From NCBI GenBank assembly GCA_004010835.2, contig CP030868.2:1798001-1862000 (forward strand): 64,000 nt of DNA. The letters run 5' to 3'. The notes beneath the pieces are model-generated. The model had not been told where the DNA came from, did not search any database, and worked only from the letters and a program-made list of their open reading frames with translations. Of this stretch, positions 63,158 to 64,000 are shown one piece after another; position 1 is the stretch's first letter, and the number at the start of each line of letters is the position of its first letter. Source of the DNA: Oenococcus sp. UCMA 16435. Lineage in GTDB: Bacteria > Bacillota > Bacilli > Lactobacillales > Lactobacillaceae. The translations under genes and the position numbers were made by a program.

Positions 63158-64000
63158 ATGGATACTCGTGAATTCCCTCTAGAGAGGACCCGCAATATTG
63201 GAATTATGGCTCATATCGATGCCGGTAAGACGACAACGACTGAACGTATTCTTTATTACACGGGAAAAATTCATAAAATTGGTGAAACCCATGATGGTGC
63301 TTCGCAAATGGATTTCATGGATCAGGAAAAAGAACGTGGAATTACTATCCAATCAGCTGCAACCACTGCTATTTGGCATGGTTTCCACGAGCAATGGAAA
63401 GATACTCCATACCGTGTTAATATCATCGATACCCCTGGCCACGTTGATTTTACGATTGAAGTTGAACGTTCGTTACGTGTTTTGGATGGGGCGATTGCTG
63501 TTTTGGATGGAGCTGCCGGTGTTGAGCCGCAGACTGAAACCGTTTGGCGTCAGGCAACCACTTATGCTGTTCCACGTCTGGTTTTTGTTAACAAGATGGA
63601 CAAACTGGGAGCTGACTTCCAAATGTCGGTTGATTCACTTAAGGAGCGACTCGATGTTAATGCTAAAGCCATTCAATGGCCAATTGGTGCCGAAGATGAT
63701 TTCGCTGGTGTAATCGACTTGATTCAGCGTGAAGCCTGGTATCCTGACGATAAATTGGGAACCGAATGGGAGAAGCGTCCAATCCCTGATGATTTAAAGG
63801 ATTTAGTTGAAGAGAAGCGTGATGAATTAATTGAAGCGGTTGCTGATGTTGATGATCAACTAATGGAAAAGTATCTTGGTGAAGAGAATATTTCCATCGC
63901 TGATTTAAAGGCGGCTATTCGTCGCGCAACGCTTGCTTTGAAATTCTATCCAGTTTTGGCTGGATCAGCCTACAAAGATAAAGGCGTTCAGCTTTTATTG
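63158..64000 (+). CDS. fusA: Elongation factor G, 5' part
   Basis: The first 281 codons of EF-G run in frame to the window edge without a stop. GTPase motifs: P-loop [14 protein letters not shown] (G1), [12 protein letters not shown] (switch), DTPGHVDF (G3) and NKMDKLGAD (G4). It moves tRNA and mRNA through the ribosome. AAGGAG precedes ATG 63158, 16 bp after rpsG. The rest lies beyond the window. Confidence 0.97.
   Translation, partial: MDTREFPLERTRNIGIMAHIDAGKTTTTERILYYTGKIHKIGETHDGASQMDFMDQEKERGITIQSAATTAIWHGFHEQWKDTPYRVNIIDTPGHVDFTIEVERSLRVLDGAIAVLDGAAGVEPQTETVWRQATTYAVPRLVFVNKMDKLGADFQMSVDSLKERLDVNAKAIQWPIGAEDDFAGVIDLIQREAWYPDDKLGTEWEKRPIPDDLKDLVEEKRDELIEAVADVDDQLMEKYLGEENISIADLKAAIRRATLALKFYPVLAGSAYKDKGVQLLL

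Overview
The window looks like a piece of a low-GC lactic acid bacterium chromosome of the Leuconostoc/Oenococcus group, most likely Oenococcus oeni. This is inference, because no database was searched. The pointers are an L-2-hydroxyisocaproate dehydrogenase very close to the Leuconostocaceae enzyme, a tRNA-Leu(AAG), a comFA-comFC-secA block with hpf located elsewhere, a trehalose PTS operon, and many genes broken by single C:G to T:A changes, as expected in a lineage reported to lack mutS and mutL.

Layout. 1-2.3 kb is the 3' part of 23S rRNA and a complete 5S rRNA with terminator. 2.3-12.2 kb is ordinary chromosome: pgpA-like phosphatase, B6/HMP-type kinase, YitT, an acyl-CoA ligase/membrane acyltransferase pair, a P-type ATPase behind a yybP-ykoY (Mn2+) riboswitch, SprT-like, HPF and tRNA-Leu. 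12.3-30.6 kb is an accessory region of regulator-transporter or regulator-enzyme pairs (TetR/MFS, LysR/EamA, MarR/SDR) set among wrecked genes (NUDIX, MFS, HIT twice, ASCH, SDR, hexapeptide transferase, GNAT twice), with long AT-rich gaps that hold repeats and compact palindrome-plus-terminator units that look like small RNA genes. 30.6-33.8 kb is a MarR-controlled LmrA-type ABC exporter with an SGNH hydrolase. 34.3-38.9 kb is the trehalose system (EIIA, EIIBC, phosphotrehalase, TreR) with cre sites and a TreR box. 39-43.3 kb holds small membrane proteins, an iron-type alcohol dehydrogenase and two paralogous promoter modules. 43.3-51 kb has signal peptidase I, an unexpected KdsA-KdsD pair, a Zn alcohol dehydrogenase, and a CcpN-like repressor before pyruvate phosphate dikinase. 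51-55 kb has an NmrA-type oxidoreductase/TetR divergon, a surface protein and L-HicDH. 55-64 kb is conserved core: comFA, comFC, secA, probable 6S RNA, YigZ, rarA, and the str operon rpsL-rpsG-fusA running off the end.

How the parts work together. Several transporters or oxidoreductases sit divergently from their own regulator, with operators visible between them. Sugar use is under CcpA-type control (cre sites at tre, treR and ppdK) and specific control (TreR box). The most unusual content is the two-gene Kdo-8-phosphate module in a Gram-positive without LPS, the tandem small-RNA-like units near 19.7-20.0 kb, and a GC-richer untranslated block near 15.5-15.9 kb. No CRISPR array, prophage or intact insertion sequence was seen.
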